DNA of 41,330 nt from an uncultured bacterium (GTDB lineage: Bacteria > Actinomycetota > Thermoleophilia > Solirubrobacterales > 70-9): the NCBI GenBank assembly GCA_903901855.1, contig CAIUSP010000056.1, positions 1-41,330 of the forward strand, in the 5' to 3' direction. Made by a program: the position numbers and the translations under genes. Position 1 is the stretch's first letter. The number at the start of each line of letters is the position of its first letter. The notes beneath the pieces were generated by a model. The model saw nothing but the letters and a program-made list of their open reading frames with translations, did not search any database and had not been told where the DNA came from. Positions 1 through 6,584 of the stretch are shown here, piece by piece.

Positions 1-360
1 AAGAGCGTCGATCGCTGCGCGCACCGTCCTGCCTGTGAAGAGGACGTCATCGACCAGGACCACCGTCCTACCCGCGGGGTCGAAGTCGAGATGGGTCGCA
101 TGAACCACCGGCGCTTCCCCTGAGCCACGCCGCTCGAGGTCATCCCGATAGAAGGAGATGTCCAGATCCCCCAGCGGCACCGCCTCATGGTTCAACTCCG
201 AGATGAGTGCGTGGAGTCGATTGGCCAGAACCGCCCCACGAGTGTGTATCCCAACTACGGCGAGATTCCCGCCATCGGGATTCTTCTCGACTACCTCATG
301 CGCGACGCGAGTAAGCGCCCTGCGCAGGGAGTCCTCGTCGAGGACGCAATTTTGGGTCAT
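1..360 (-). CDS. pyrR: Bifunctional pyr operon regulator / uracil phosphoribosyltransferase PyrR (3' end cut by window)
   Basis: The first 120 residues are present; the C-terminus lies beyond base 1. The protein starts MTQNCVLDEDSLRRALTRVA and reaches the PRPP-binding loop VVLVDDVLFTGRTVRAAIDA, the hallmark of type I phosphoribosyltransferases of the PyrR family. Upstream of that loop are the family's IHTRGAVLANRL and LDISFYRDDL segments. In the family, PyrR binds pyrimidine-nucleotide effectors and the leader of its own mRNA to repress pyrimidine biosynthesis, and has weak UPRTase activity. The ATG at 360 follows an AAGGAG Shine-Dalgarno (365-370) that is embedded in a PyrR-type RNA site. 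In actinobacteria pyrR usually heads the pyrB-pyrC-carA-carB-pyrF operon, which would lie to the left of this window. Identity is firm. Confidence 0.95.
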   Translation of the reverse strand, partial: MTQNCVLDEDSLRRALTRVAHEVVEKNPDGGNLAVVGIHTRGAVLANRLHALISELNHEAVPLGDLDISFYRDDLERRGSGEAPVVHATHLDFDPAGRTVVLVDDVLFTGRTVRAAIDAL

Positions 361-364
361 GCCG

Positions 365-397
365 CTCCTTCTTGGTCTCACTGGACCGGGTTAAAGG
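365..397 (-). promoter_or_regulatory. PyrR-binding leader hairpin overlapping the pyrR ribosome binding site
   Basis: Read on the minus strand the leader contains GTCCAGTGAGACC followed by AAGAAGGAG. GGTC (387-384) pairs with GACC (377-374) around the loop CAGTGA, and an outer CCTT/AAGG pairing (397-394 with 370-367) takes in the Shine-Dalgarno. This matches the conserved PyrR-binding loop (CCAGNGAG-type) known from Bacillus pyr attenuators and from actinobacterial pyrR leaders. Because the 3' arm of the structure contains the AAGGAG of pyrR, bound PyrR would be expected to block translation rather than trigger termination, as described for mycobacteria. No terminator hairpin with a U-run is seen between this site and the start codon. 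Confidence 0.8.
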
Positions 398-411
398 ATC
401 GTTCGGCAACG

Positions 412-417
412 AGCCTA
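412..417 (-). promoter_or_regulatory. Candidate -10 box for pyrR
   Basis: TAGGCT on the minus strand lies about 15 bases upstream of the PyrR-binding structure, which would give a leader of roughly 45 bases. The same hexamer serves as the probable -10 of rnz and recJ in this window. No convincing -35 box is seen. Confidence 0.4.
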
Positions 418-467
418 GCAGTGCTCTCCGACGGTTTGGGACGAGTCGCCCCAGATCGGTGTGTAGC

Positions 468-1454
468 TCAGATGTCCACCTCGGTGACCGAGCTGACCTC
501 AGCCTCGACTGCCCCCCGAGCACCGTTGACGACCAACTCGGGAGCGCCGCGCTCCGGGTAGGGGATCTCGACCAAGTCGAAGTCCCGCGGAGCAATCGTG
601 TCCGAGTGGACCTCTCGGGCCTCATCGAGGACATCACCGATCCTGTATCGGGTGGAGATGTGGACGAGCGCGAGCATCTCGACACCTGCCGCCTCTGCCA
701 ACTCAGCCGCCTCTCTGGCGGTCGAGTGGCCGGTCTCGACGGCACGCTGAGCATCCTCGTCGGCAAAACTGGCGTCGTGGATCAGCAGCTGGGCACCGCG
801 GGCAGCCGCCGAGGTGAGTGAGGAGGGGCGGGTGTCACCGGTCACCACCACCCGCCTTCCGGGCCTCGTCTCACCGAGCACCTGTTCTGGCTGGACCTCT
901 CCCCCGGGCACCTCAACCGCATGCCCTCGCTGGAGGCGTCCGAAATCACGTTCGTCGGTGATTCCAAGCCTCGTCGCCTCGGCGGGATCGAACCTCCCCG
1001 GTCGCTCTGGCTCGATCAGTGCGTAGCCATAGGCCTCGACCCGATGCTCGACCGGAAATCCATGAATACCGAAACCCTCGTAGGAGATCTCGTCCCCTGG
1101 CTGCATCTCGACCAACTCGATCGGATAAGACACCCTGCCGATGATCCGCCCCAATGACGAGTAGAGCGCCTCCAGCCCTCTGGGCCCGACGATTCGAAGA
1201 GGACGCTCTCTCCCGTGGAGGTCGTAGGTCTTCAGCAGGCCGGGAAGCCCAAGGTAATGATCAGCGTGGAAGTGGGTCAAATAGATGTCGTCGACCGCAA
1301 CGAGCCCGACAGAGCGCATGAGCTGACGTTGGGCGCCCTCCCCGCAATCGATCATCACCCGCGCGCCACCTGCGCGCAGGAGTACGCATGCGGTGGCCCG
1401 CCGTGCAGTCGGCACAGAGCCACCGGTACCCATGAATGCGACCGAGAGATCCAT
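468..1454 (-). CDS. rnz: Ribonuclease Z (tRNA 3' endonuclease)
   Basis: A 328-residue metallo-beta-lactamase-fold protein. RNase Z cleaves pre-tRNAs after the discriminator base so that CCA can be added. The diagnostic zinc motif is LTHFHADHYLGLPGLL near residue 60. Later ligands are in HGFPVEHRVEAYGYAL, VVTGDTRPS and LIHDASFADED, with the final histidine in LALVHISTRYR. Length and motif order match short-form (bacterial) RNase Z. I chose the ATG at 1454 because homology begins with MDLSVAFMGTGGSVPT. Further upstream in-frame codons exist, but they would run past a probable -10 box. There is no Shine-Dalgarno; TAGGCT sits 7 bases before the ATG, so the mRNA is probably leaderless. It is divergent from the SGNH hydrolase gene. 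Confidence 0.95.
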   Translation of the reverse strand: MDLSVAFMGTGGSVPTARRATACVLLRAGGARVMIDCGEGAQRQLMRSVGLVAVDDIYLTHFHADHYLGLPGLLKTYDLHGRERPLRIVGPRGLEALYSSLGRIIGRVSYPIELVEMQPGDEISYEGFGIHGFPVEHRVEAYGYALIEPERPGRFDPAEATRLGITDERDFGRLQRGHAVEVPGGEVQPEQVLGETRPGRRVVVTGDTRPSSLTSAAARGAQLLIHDASFADEDAQRAVETGHSTAREAAELAEAAGVEMLALVHISTRYRIGDVLDEAREVHSDTIAPRDFDLVEIPYPERGAPELVVNGARGAVEAEVSSVTEVDI

Positions 1455-1461
1455 CCCGAGC

Positions 1462-1467
1462 AGCCTA
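1462..1467 (-). promoter_or_regulatory. Probable -10 box of a leaderless rnz transcript
   Basis: TAGGCT on the minus strand ends 7 bases before the rnz ATG, so transcription would begin at or next to the A of the ATG. The stretch TAGGCTGCTCGGGATG is nearly identical to the one in front of recJ (TAGGCTGCTGGGAATG). Confidence 0.55.
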
Positions 1468-1580
1468 GATGCGCGAGGCGCAGACGGTTGGGAGGGAATA
1501 TCCGGGCGAGGAGCCGCATCCATGTATTCCGAGAGGTGTTCACTCAGTACCGCAAACCCAACCACTACCTTGGAACCCGC

Positions 1581-2588
1581 ATGAGACCAATACGGCAGAT
1601 CTTCATGTCACCACGCGCCGCCGCGCTGGTCGCTGCGGTCTGCGTGATCTCTGTCCTCAGTGTGGAGGGTCCGGTCTCCGCCCAGGCCGCGACTGAGTGG
1701 CGACAACGTCCTGCGGTCCCCACCCTGACGCCCGGCCAGACCAAGGACCTGCGGGCCTTGTTCAGAGAAGGCTTGGCTCTGGGCAACCGGCCGCGGTCGT
1801 TCATCAAGGTCGGAGACTCGATCTCGTGGACCCCTCTCTACCTGCAGGGAATCTCTTGCCGGGAGGAGCGACTTGGGAATTTCGGGAGACTCAAGCCCTC
1901 CATCAACTGGTTCAGAGGACTGCGCCTACCCGCGTGGGCCAGCGACTCGGATTGTGACGGTGACGACCCGTTTGGTCGTGACAGCGCAGCTGCGAGACCC
2001 TTCCAGTTCAGCTCTTGGCCCTTGCTCGACCCGAGCCAATACGCACCGGGTTTTCAACCCGATCCGCAATGTGGAAGCGGTGAGACTGCGTTGACCTGCG
2101 AGGTGCGACTGCTTCGCCCCAGCATCGGGCTGATCATGCTCGGCACGAACGATGCCAGCCTCCAGATCAATGGGGCAGCGGTCAAGGGGTTTCTCAGGGA
2201 TCAAGTCATCTGGCTCAAGGAGAGAGGGGTAATCCCGGTGTTGTCGACCCTCCCGCCGCGTCTCGACTCGCCGCAGCGCGAGGCATCCGCGCTCTCCTAT
2301 CAGCCCGCCGTCGCCGATCTGGCGGACGAAGAGGGAATTCCACTGATCAACCTCTGGAAGGCTCTACACAGGCAACGCATGGCGAACTTCGGCATGGCAG
2401 CGGACGGGGTTCATCCGAACACCTTCGGTAGGCCTGGATGCGAATACCTCAGGGAGCGCTGTCGGTCTGTCGTCTTCTCTCCAGAGGCACTCCGATTCGG
2501 TCACAACCGGCGCAATCTGATTACGCTCCAGACGCTGGACCTGCTGCGGCGAAAGGTCATCGCACCTGTGCTCGCCTCCGCACGCTAG
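1581..2588 (+). CDS. Secreted SGNH/GDSL-type hydrolase
   Basis: Encodes 335 residues from ATG 1581, or 327 from ATG 1605. Either start gives a signal peptide: a basic end (MRPIRQIF or MSPRAA), a hydrophobic stretch AALVAAVCVISVL, and a likely signal-peptidase site after VSAQA. The mature part carries SGNH motifs: VGDSISW (block I, catalytic Ser in GDS), LGTNDASL (block III, Gly/Asn) and ADGVHPNTFG (block V, Asp/His). Such enzymes hydrolyse ester bonds of lipids or acylated polysaccharides outside the membrane; the substrate here cannot be told. Several cysteines in the mature region (GISCREE, DSDCDGDD, QCGSGETALTCEV, GCEYLRERC) suggest disulfides. The long upstream extension in the same frame runs antisense into rnz and is not credible. 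It is followed by tRNA-Arg. Confidence 0.8.
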   Translation: MRPIRQIFMSPRAAALVAAVCVISVLSVEGPVSAQAATEWRQRPAVPTLTPGQTKDLRALFREGLALGNRPRSFIKVGDSISWTPLYLQGISCREERLGNFGRLKPSINWFRGLRLPAWASDSDCDGDDPFGRDSAAARPFQFSSWPLLDPSQYAPGFQPDPQCGSGETALTCEVRLLRPSIGLIMLGTNDASLQINGAAVKGFLRDQVIWLKERGVIPVLSTLPPRLDSPQREASALSYQPAVADLADEEGIPLINLWKALHRQRMANFGMAADGVHPNTFGRPGCEYLRERCRSVVFSPEALRFGHNRRNLITLQTLDLLRRKVIAPVLASAR

Positions 2589-2628
2589 GGACCAGCCTGT
2601 CTTGCGCTCCCTAGACTGATCTCTACAG

Positions 2629-2702
2629 GCGCCCGTAGCTCAGCTGGATAGAGCGCGTGCCTCCGGAGCACGAGGTCACAGGTTCGAATCCTGTCGGGCG
2701 CG
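2629..2702 (+). tRNA. tRNA-Arg (anticodon CCG)
   Basis: A complete 74-base cloverleaf: acceptor GCGCCCG (2629-2635) pairs with CGGGCGC (2695-2701), the discriminator is G2702, the D arm is GCTC...GAGC, the anticodon arm is CGTGC-CTCCGGA-GCACG giving CCG, and the T arm is ACAGG-TTCGAAT-CCTGT. The 3' CCA is not encoded. A candidate -10 (TAGACT, 2612-2617) would start transcription about 5 bases before the mature end. The next coding sequence begins one base after the discriminator. Confidence 0.97.
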
Positions 2703-2703
2703 T

Positions 2704-4542
2704 ATGACCGAGGTGATGCCAAACTTCGCTGACGAGGGTGACTTCTCCGATGCCAAGGAAGGGCTCGTAGCGGCCTACGAAGGCGCACCCATCCTCGACG
2801 CAGAGGGAAACGAGGTGTGGGATCCCTCGCGCTACGCATTCGTAGATGGCGAGCCCCCCGAGACCGTGAATCCCAGTCTCTGGCGTCAGACCAGGTTGCT
2901 CAGGATCGCCGGGCTGTTCGAGGTCTGCGAAGGCATCTACCAGCTACGGGGCTTCGACCTCTCGAATATGCACGTGATCGAGGGCGAGGAGGGGATCATC
3001 GTGGTCGATCCACTGATCACTACCGAGACGGCCGCAGCAGCGATCGCGCATTACCGGGAGCACCGCGGTGACCGACCTGTCATCGGGTTGATCTACACCC
3101 ACAGCCATATCGATCACTTCGGAGGAGCCAAGGGACTCTTCCCGAACGGCGTGCCGGACGACCTCCCGGTGTTGGCCCCCGTCGGCTTCACGCAGGAGGC
3201 CGTCGGAGAGAACATCTTCTGCGGGATAGCGATGGCCCGCCGAGCTGCGTACATGTACGCTGCCGCACTCGAACCGGCTCCCGAAGGTCAGATGGGCGCC
3301 GGACTTGGCCTCACCACATCGACCGGTTCGATCAGCCTGATCCGCCCGAACGACGAGGTCTCCGAGACGGGCGAGGAGAGAACGCTCGCCGGTATCCGTA
3401 TGCAGTTCCAGCTCACCGCCGACTCCGAGGCACCCGCGAACATGAGCATCTTCTTTCCCGATCATCAGGCGCTCTGCGTCGCGGACATCGCCGTTCACGG
3501 GCTGCATAACCTGATGACACCGAGGGGCGCTCTGGTTCGTGATGGCCACGCATGGGCCGCTTACCTCGGTGAGGCGCTGGACCTGTTCGGAGACGAGACA
3601 CGGGTCATGTTCGCGGGGCACCACTGGCCGATCCGCGGCGGCGAGAGGGTCAGAGAGCGACTCGCGCTGCAGAGAGATCTGTACACCTACCTGCACGACC
3701 AGACCGTGCGGATGATCAACCTCGGGTACACGGGCAGCGAAATCGCAGAGGAGCTCGACTTACCCGAGGCCCTCGCCTCGGAGTGGAGCTGCCGCGACTA
3801 CTACGGCTCGGTCAGTCACAACGTCAAGGCGATCTACCAGCGCTACATGGGCTGGTTCGACGGTAACCCGGCCCATCTTTGGCAACACCCACCGACGGAG
3901 GCCGGGAAGCGATACGTCGAGCTAGCGGGCGGCCCAGAGGCACTGATCGAGAAAGCGGAGGCAGCGCTGGATGCCGGTGACCTTCGATGGGCAGCCGAGA
4001 TCTCGTCTCACCTCGTCTTCGCGGACCCCGCAAATGTCGAGGCGCGCGATCTGGAGGCCAGGGCCCTGGAACAGCTTGGGTACGGGGCCGAGAATGCGAC
4101 CTGGCGGAACTTCTTCCTGATGGGCGCGCATGAACTGAGGGAGGGTCGGGTAGGGGCACCGGTCATCGCAACCCCTCTCGACATGGTCTCGGCGCTGACC
4201 GTTGAGCAGATACTCGGTGCAATGGCACTTCGACTCGACGGCCCTCGGGCGGCCGGCGCTCAGGTGGAGATTCTCTGGGAGATCTCCGACACCGGCGAGG
4301 CCTTCATGCTCAACCTCTCCAACGGCGCGCTCACACACCGTCCGGCACGAGACGGAGTCGAAGCCCCGACCACGTTGCGCATGGACCGCGCCACGCTGGA
4401 TGCACTGATCGCGAAGACCGAACCGGTTGAAGATCTTCTTGGCAGCGGACGCATCACGGTCGAAGGGGATCCGATGAAGCTCGGAGAGTTGCTCTCGTTC
4501 CTCGACGAGCCCGACCCGGACTTCGAGATCGTCGCGCCCTAA
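2704..4542 (+). CDS. Alkyl/aryl sulfatase, SdsA1/BDS1 family (metallo-beta-lactamase fold)
   Basis: A 612-residue protein with the three-part build of class III alkyl sulfatases: an N-terminal zinc hydrolase domain (THSHIDHFGGAKG near residue 135, then ENIFCG, and the later ligand FAGHHWPIRGG near 305), an all-alpha dimerisation domain (LHDQTVRMINLGYTGSEIAEEL through GWFDGNPAHLWQHPP) and a C-terminal SCP2-like lipid-binding domain (about 500-612). The family cleaves sulfate from alkyl sulfates such as SDS. There is no signal peptide, unlike Pseudomonas SdsA1, so it is probably cytoplasmic. The ATG at 2704 lies one base after the tRNA-Arg discriminator, leaving no room for its own promoter or a Shine-Dalgarno. 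A second ATG at 2716 (MPNFADEGDF) matches where family homology begins and has GAGGTG just before it. The stop overlaps the convergent dehydratase stop by four bases (CTAA). Confidence 0.9.
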   Translation: MTEVMPNFADEGDFSDAKEGLVAAYEGAPILDAEGNEVWDPSRYAFVDGEPPETVNPSLWRQTRLLRIAGLFEVCEGIYQLRGFDLSNMHVIEGEEGIIVVDPLITTETAAAAIAHYREHRGDRPVIGLIYTHSHIDHFGGAKGLFPNGVPDDLPVLAPVGFTQEAVGENIFCGIAMARRAAYMYAAALEPAPEGQMGAGLGLTTSTGSISLIRPNDEVSETGEERTLAGIRMQFQLTADSEAPANMSIFFPDHQALCVADIAVHGLHNLMTPRGALVRDGHAWAAYLGEALDLFGDETRVMFAGHHWPIRGGERVRERLALQRDLYTYLHDQTVRMINLGYTGSEIAEELDLPEALASEWSCRDYYGSVSHNVKAIYQRYMGWFDGNPAHLWQHPPTEAGKRYVELAGGPEALIEKAEAALDAGDLRWAAEISSHLVFADPANVEARDLEARALEQLGYGAENATWRNFFLMGAHELREGRVGAPVIATPLDMVSALTVEQILGAMALRLDGPRAAGAQVEILWEISDTGEAFMLNLSNGALTHRPARDGVEAPTTLRMDRATLDALIAKTEPVEDLLGSGRITVEGDPMKLGELLSFLDEPDPDFEIVAP

Positions 4543-5534
4543 TCGACCGATTGACGGGCAACCGCCTCGGGATGCTCCTCATACCACTCGTACGTGGCAG
4601 TGAGTCCATCGGCCAACTCCACCCGAGGCGTCCATCCGCAGATATCCGCGATCTTGCCTGAATCGAGAAACTGCCTGTCGATCTCTCCTTCGGGCGTACC
4701 CGAGCCGAGGATCTCGGGCTCCGCCTGGGCACCTGAGACATCGCAGATCATCTCAACCACCTCGAGGACCGACCATGGCCGGCCCGAACCGGCGTTGAAT
4801 GCCTCTCCCCCCGCACGGTCTCCCGATTCGAGCGCATCCGCAACAGCGAGGTAGGCATCGGCAGCGTCGGTCACATAGAGGTAGTCGCGCTCCGGAGTGC
4901 CATCGGACCTGAGTACCGGCGCCCTTCCGGAGAGGATCGCACCGATCGTCTCGGGAATCAGCCGCGCGAAGTTGAGATCACCACCGCCGTACAGGTTGGC
5001 GAAGCGAGTGACTGCTACCGGCATCCCGTAGGTCGACCAATAAGACCGAGCTATCAGATCAGCTGCGGCCTTCGAGACGTCATATGGGTAGCTGGCCAGC
5101 AACGGCGCTTCCTCCCGATAGGGAAGATCCGCCTGAGCGCCGTAGGCCTTGTCGGACGATGCCACTACCGTCCGTGTTCCCTGGTCGAGCCTGCGAACCG
5201 CCTCGAGCAGGTTCCAGGTTCCAGTCACGTTGACCTCCAGCGTCGGCAGAGGAGACGCATTTGCCTCGCCGACCTGTGTCTGCGCTGCGAGGTGGAAGAC
5301 GAGGTCCGGCGAGAACCGGTCTATCGACTCGTTCACGCCTTCTCGATCGAGCAGGTCCATCTGTATGTCATCGACCTCGCCCTCTATCCCGAGCAAAGCG
5401 AGCGAGGAGATGCGATCGCCCGTTGGAGGGCGATCGAGACCGGCGACCTCGACGCCACGGTCCAGCAAGGCCCTGCACAGCCAACCGCCCGCGAACCCAC
5501 GAGAGCCGGTTACCAGCGCCTTTCCAGCACTCAT
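4539..5534 (-). CDS. CDP-glucose 4,6-dehydratase-like NAD-dependent sugar dehydratase
   Basis: A 331-residue extended short-chain dehydrogenase. The N-terminus MSAGKALVTGSRGFAGGWL holds the TGxxGxxG Rossmann motif. VVASSDKAYG gives the Ser-Asp-Lys triad typical of CDP-glucose dehydratases (the dTDP- and GDP-enzymes have a different triad), and YPYDVSK is the Tyr-x3-Lys catalytic pair. The block TRFANLYGGGDLNFARLIPETI is characteristic of the RfbG type. Together with the cytidylyltransferase immediately upstream, the product would be CDP-4-keto-6-deoxyglucose, a precursor of deoxyhexoses in surface glycans. The ATG at 5534 overlaps the stop of the upstream gene (ATGA), showing translational coupling. 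No further dideoxyhexose genes follow in the window, so the end product is unknown. Confidence 0.85.
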   Translation of the reverse strand: MSAGKALVTGSRGFAGGWLCRALLDRGVEVAGLDRPPTGDRISSLALLGIEGEVDDIQMDLLDREGVNESIDRFSPDLVFHLAAQTQVGEANASPLPTLEVNVTGTWNLLEAVRRLDQGTRTVVASSDKAYGAQADLPYREEAPLLASYPYDVSKAAADLIARSYWSTYGMPVAVTRFANLYGGGDLNFARLIPETIGAILSGRAPVLRSDGTPERDYLYVTDAADAYLAVADALESGDRAGGEAFNAGSGRPWSVLEVVEMICDVSGAQAEPEILGSGTPEGEIDRQFLDSGKIADICGWTPRVELADGLTATYEWYEEHPEAVARQSVD

Positions 5535-6262
5535 CGGTCCCACCCTCCCCACGGAGCAGGACCCTCGCCGAGCAGATCCTCGAGCGACTGCCGATCCTTG
5601 TAGGTGTCCATACAGCGCCAGAATCCTCCGTGTTTGAAGGCACGAAGCTGTGCTTCTGCGGCGAGCGACTCCAGCGGTTCCCGCTCCAGTACGGAATCCT
5701 CGGCCAGGTAGTGCTGCACCTCCGGCTCGAAGACGAAGAAGCCGCCGTTGACCCACCCGTCGAGGACGGGCTTTTCTTCGAATCCATGCACCCGATCATC
5801 CGCATCGATCCGGGCCAGCCCGAATTGCAGTTCAGGTCTGATCACGGTCATGGTGGCGAGGCAGCCGTGGCGTTCGTGCTCTGCCAGTTCGCTGGCGAGG
5901 TCTACATCTGCGAGTCCGTCGGCGTAGGTGAGGGCAAAGCGGCGCCCACTCATCTCCTCCGCTGCCCTGAGGACACGTCCACCGGTCTCGGTGCTCTCGC
6001 CCGTATCGAGACAGGTCACGGTGACCCCCTCTGGCCACTCGACCCCCCCGACCCAGTCGGTGATCTGTTCGCCCTTGTAGCCGGTCAGGAGCAGGAACTC
6101 CCGGAAGCCCTGACTGGCATAGATGCCGATCACGTGCCAGAGGATCGGCACGCCGCCTACCTCGACCAAGGCCTTGGGAAGGGATTCGGTACGTTCGCTC
6201 AGCCTGGTGCCCCGACCTCCGCAGAGGATCGCAACCGGAAGCACTTGGAGGTCGCCGCTCAC
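5531..6262 (-). CDS. Glucose-1-phosphate cytidylyltransferase-like nucleotidyltransferase
   Basis: A 243-residue protein. The nucleotide-binding loop is AILCGGRGTRLSERTESLPK, followed by VEVGGVPILWHVIGIYASQG. Further motifs match RfbF: DTGESTETGGRV, FALTYADGLADVD (metal-binding Asp), EEKPVLDGWVNGGFFVF and HGGFWRCMDTYKDRQSLE. The family makes CDP-glucose from CTP and glucose-1-phosphate. The start is the GTG at 6262; there is no Shine-Dalgarno, but TATCCT lies six bases before it, so the gene may have its own leaderless promoter in addition to readthrough from thrC-moaD (28-base gap). Its stop overlaps the dehydratase start, so the two form a pair. A phosphohexomutase at 9.7 kb could supply glucose-1-phosphate. 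Confidence 0.87.
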   Translation of the reverse strand: MSGDLQVLPVAILCGGRGTRLSERTESLPKALVEVGGVPILWHVIGIYASQGFREFLLLTGYKGEQITDWVGGVEWPEGVTVTCLDTGESTETGGRVLRAAEEMSGRRFALTYADGLADVDLASELAEHERHGCLATMTVIRPELQFGLARIDADDRVHGFEEKPVLDGWVNGGFFVFEPEVQHYLAEDSVLEREPLESLAAEAQLRAFKHGGFWRCMDTYKDRQSLEDLLGEGPAPWGGWDR

Positions 6263-6268
6263 GCCCAG

Positions 6269-6274
6269 AGGATA
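6269..6274 (-). promoter_or_regulatory. Probable -10 box of a leaderless transcript for the cytidylyltransferase gene
   Basis: TATCCT on the minus strand, six bases before the GTG at 6262. It would uncouple the CDP-sugar pair from the SAM riboswitch upstream of thrC. Confidence 0.45.
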
Positions 6275-6289
6275 GGGCGACAGCGGGGG

Positions 6290-6562
6290 TCAGCCGCCAG
6301 CGACTGCGGGCAGGATCGTGACCTCGTCGCCGTCGGAAATCGACGTCTCGAGTCCATCCTGGAAGCGGATGTCCTCGCCGGAGACATAGACGTTCACGAA
6401 ACGTCTCAGGTCGCCGTCCTGGGTGATGCGTTCTCGCAGGTCTGCGTGTTGCAGGAAGACTGCATCCAACGCTTCTCCTACGGTCGAACCCTCGACCTCA
6501 ATCTCCTCTGCACCACCTGTGGCGACTCGGAGCTGACTGGGGATCTTGACGGTTACTGGCAT
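6290..6562 (-). CDS. MoaD/ThiS-family sulfur carrier-like protein
   Basis: A 90-residue beta-grasp protein: MPVTVKIPSQLRVATGG at the start, VEGSTVGEALDAVF in the middle, FVNVYVSGEDIRF and the terminal stretch DGDEVTILPAVAGG. The last two residues are Gly-Gly at the very C-terminus, which is what an E1-like enzyme adenylates and a sulfur donor converts to a thiocarboxylate. Size and C-terminus resemble CysO and MoaD. It begins 22 bases after the stop of thrC. That pairing, under a SAM riboswitch, points to a role as sulfur donor in amino-acid synthesis rather than molybdopterin or thiamine synthesis; no moa or thi gene is nearby. No activating E1 or JAMM protease is in the window, so those partners would have to be elsewhere. 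Confidence 0.85.
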   Translation of the reverse strand: MPVTVKIPSQLRVATGGAEEIEVEGSTVGEALDAVFLQHADLRERITQDGDLRRFVNVYVSGEDIRFQDGLETSISDGDEVTILPAVAGG

Positions 6563-6584
6563 CGGCGCGTGATCTCAGCGAGCC

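Noticed and set aside
1215-1580. 122-codon N-terminal extension of the SGNH hydrolase
   Set aside because: It runs antisense through rnz and would bury an obvious signal peptide; ATG 1581 or 1605 is far better.
2629-4542. tRNA-Arg as the attachment site of an integrated element carrying the sulfatase
   Set aside because: No integrase, no second copy of the tRNA 3' end nearby, and no compositional change; there is only the abutment.
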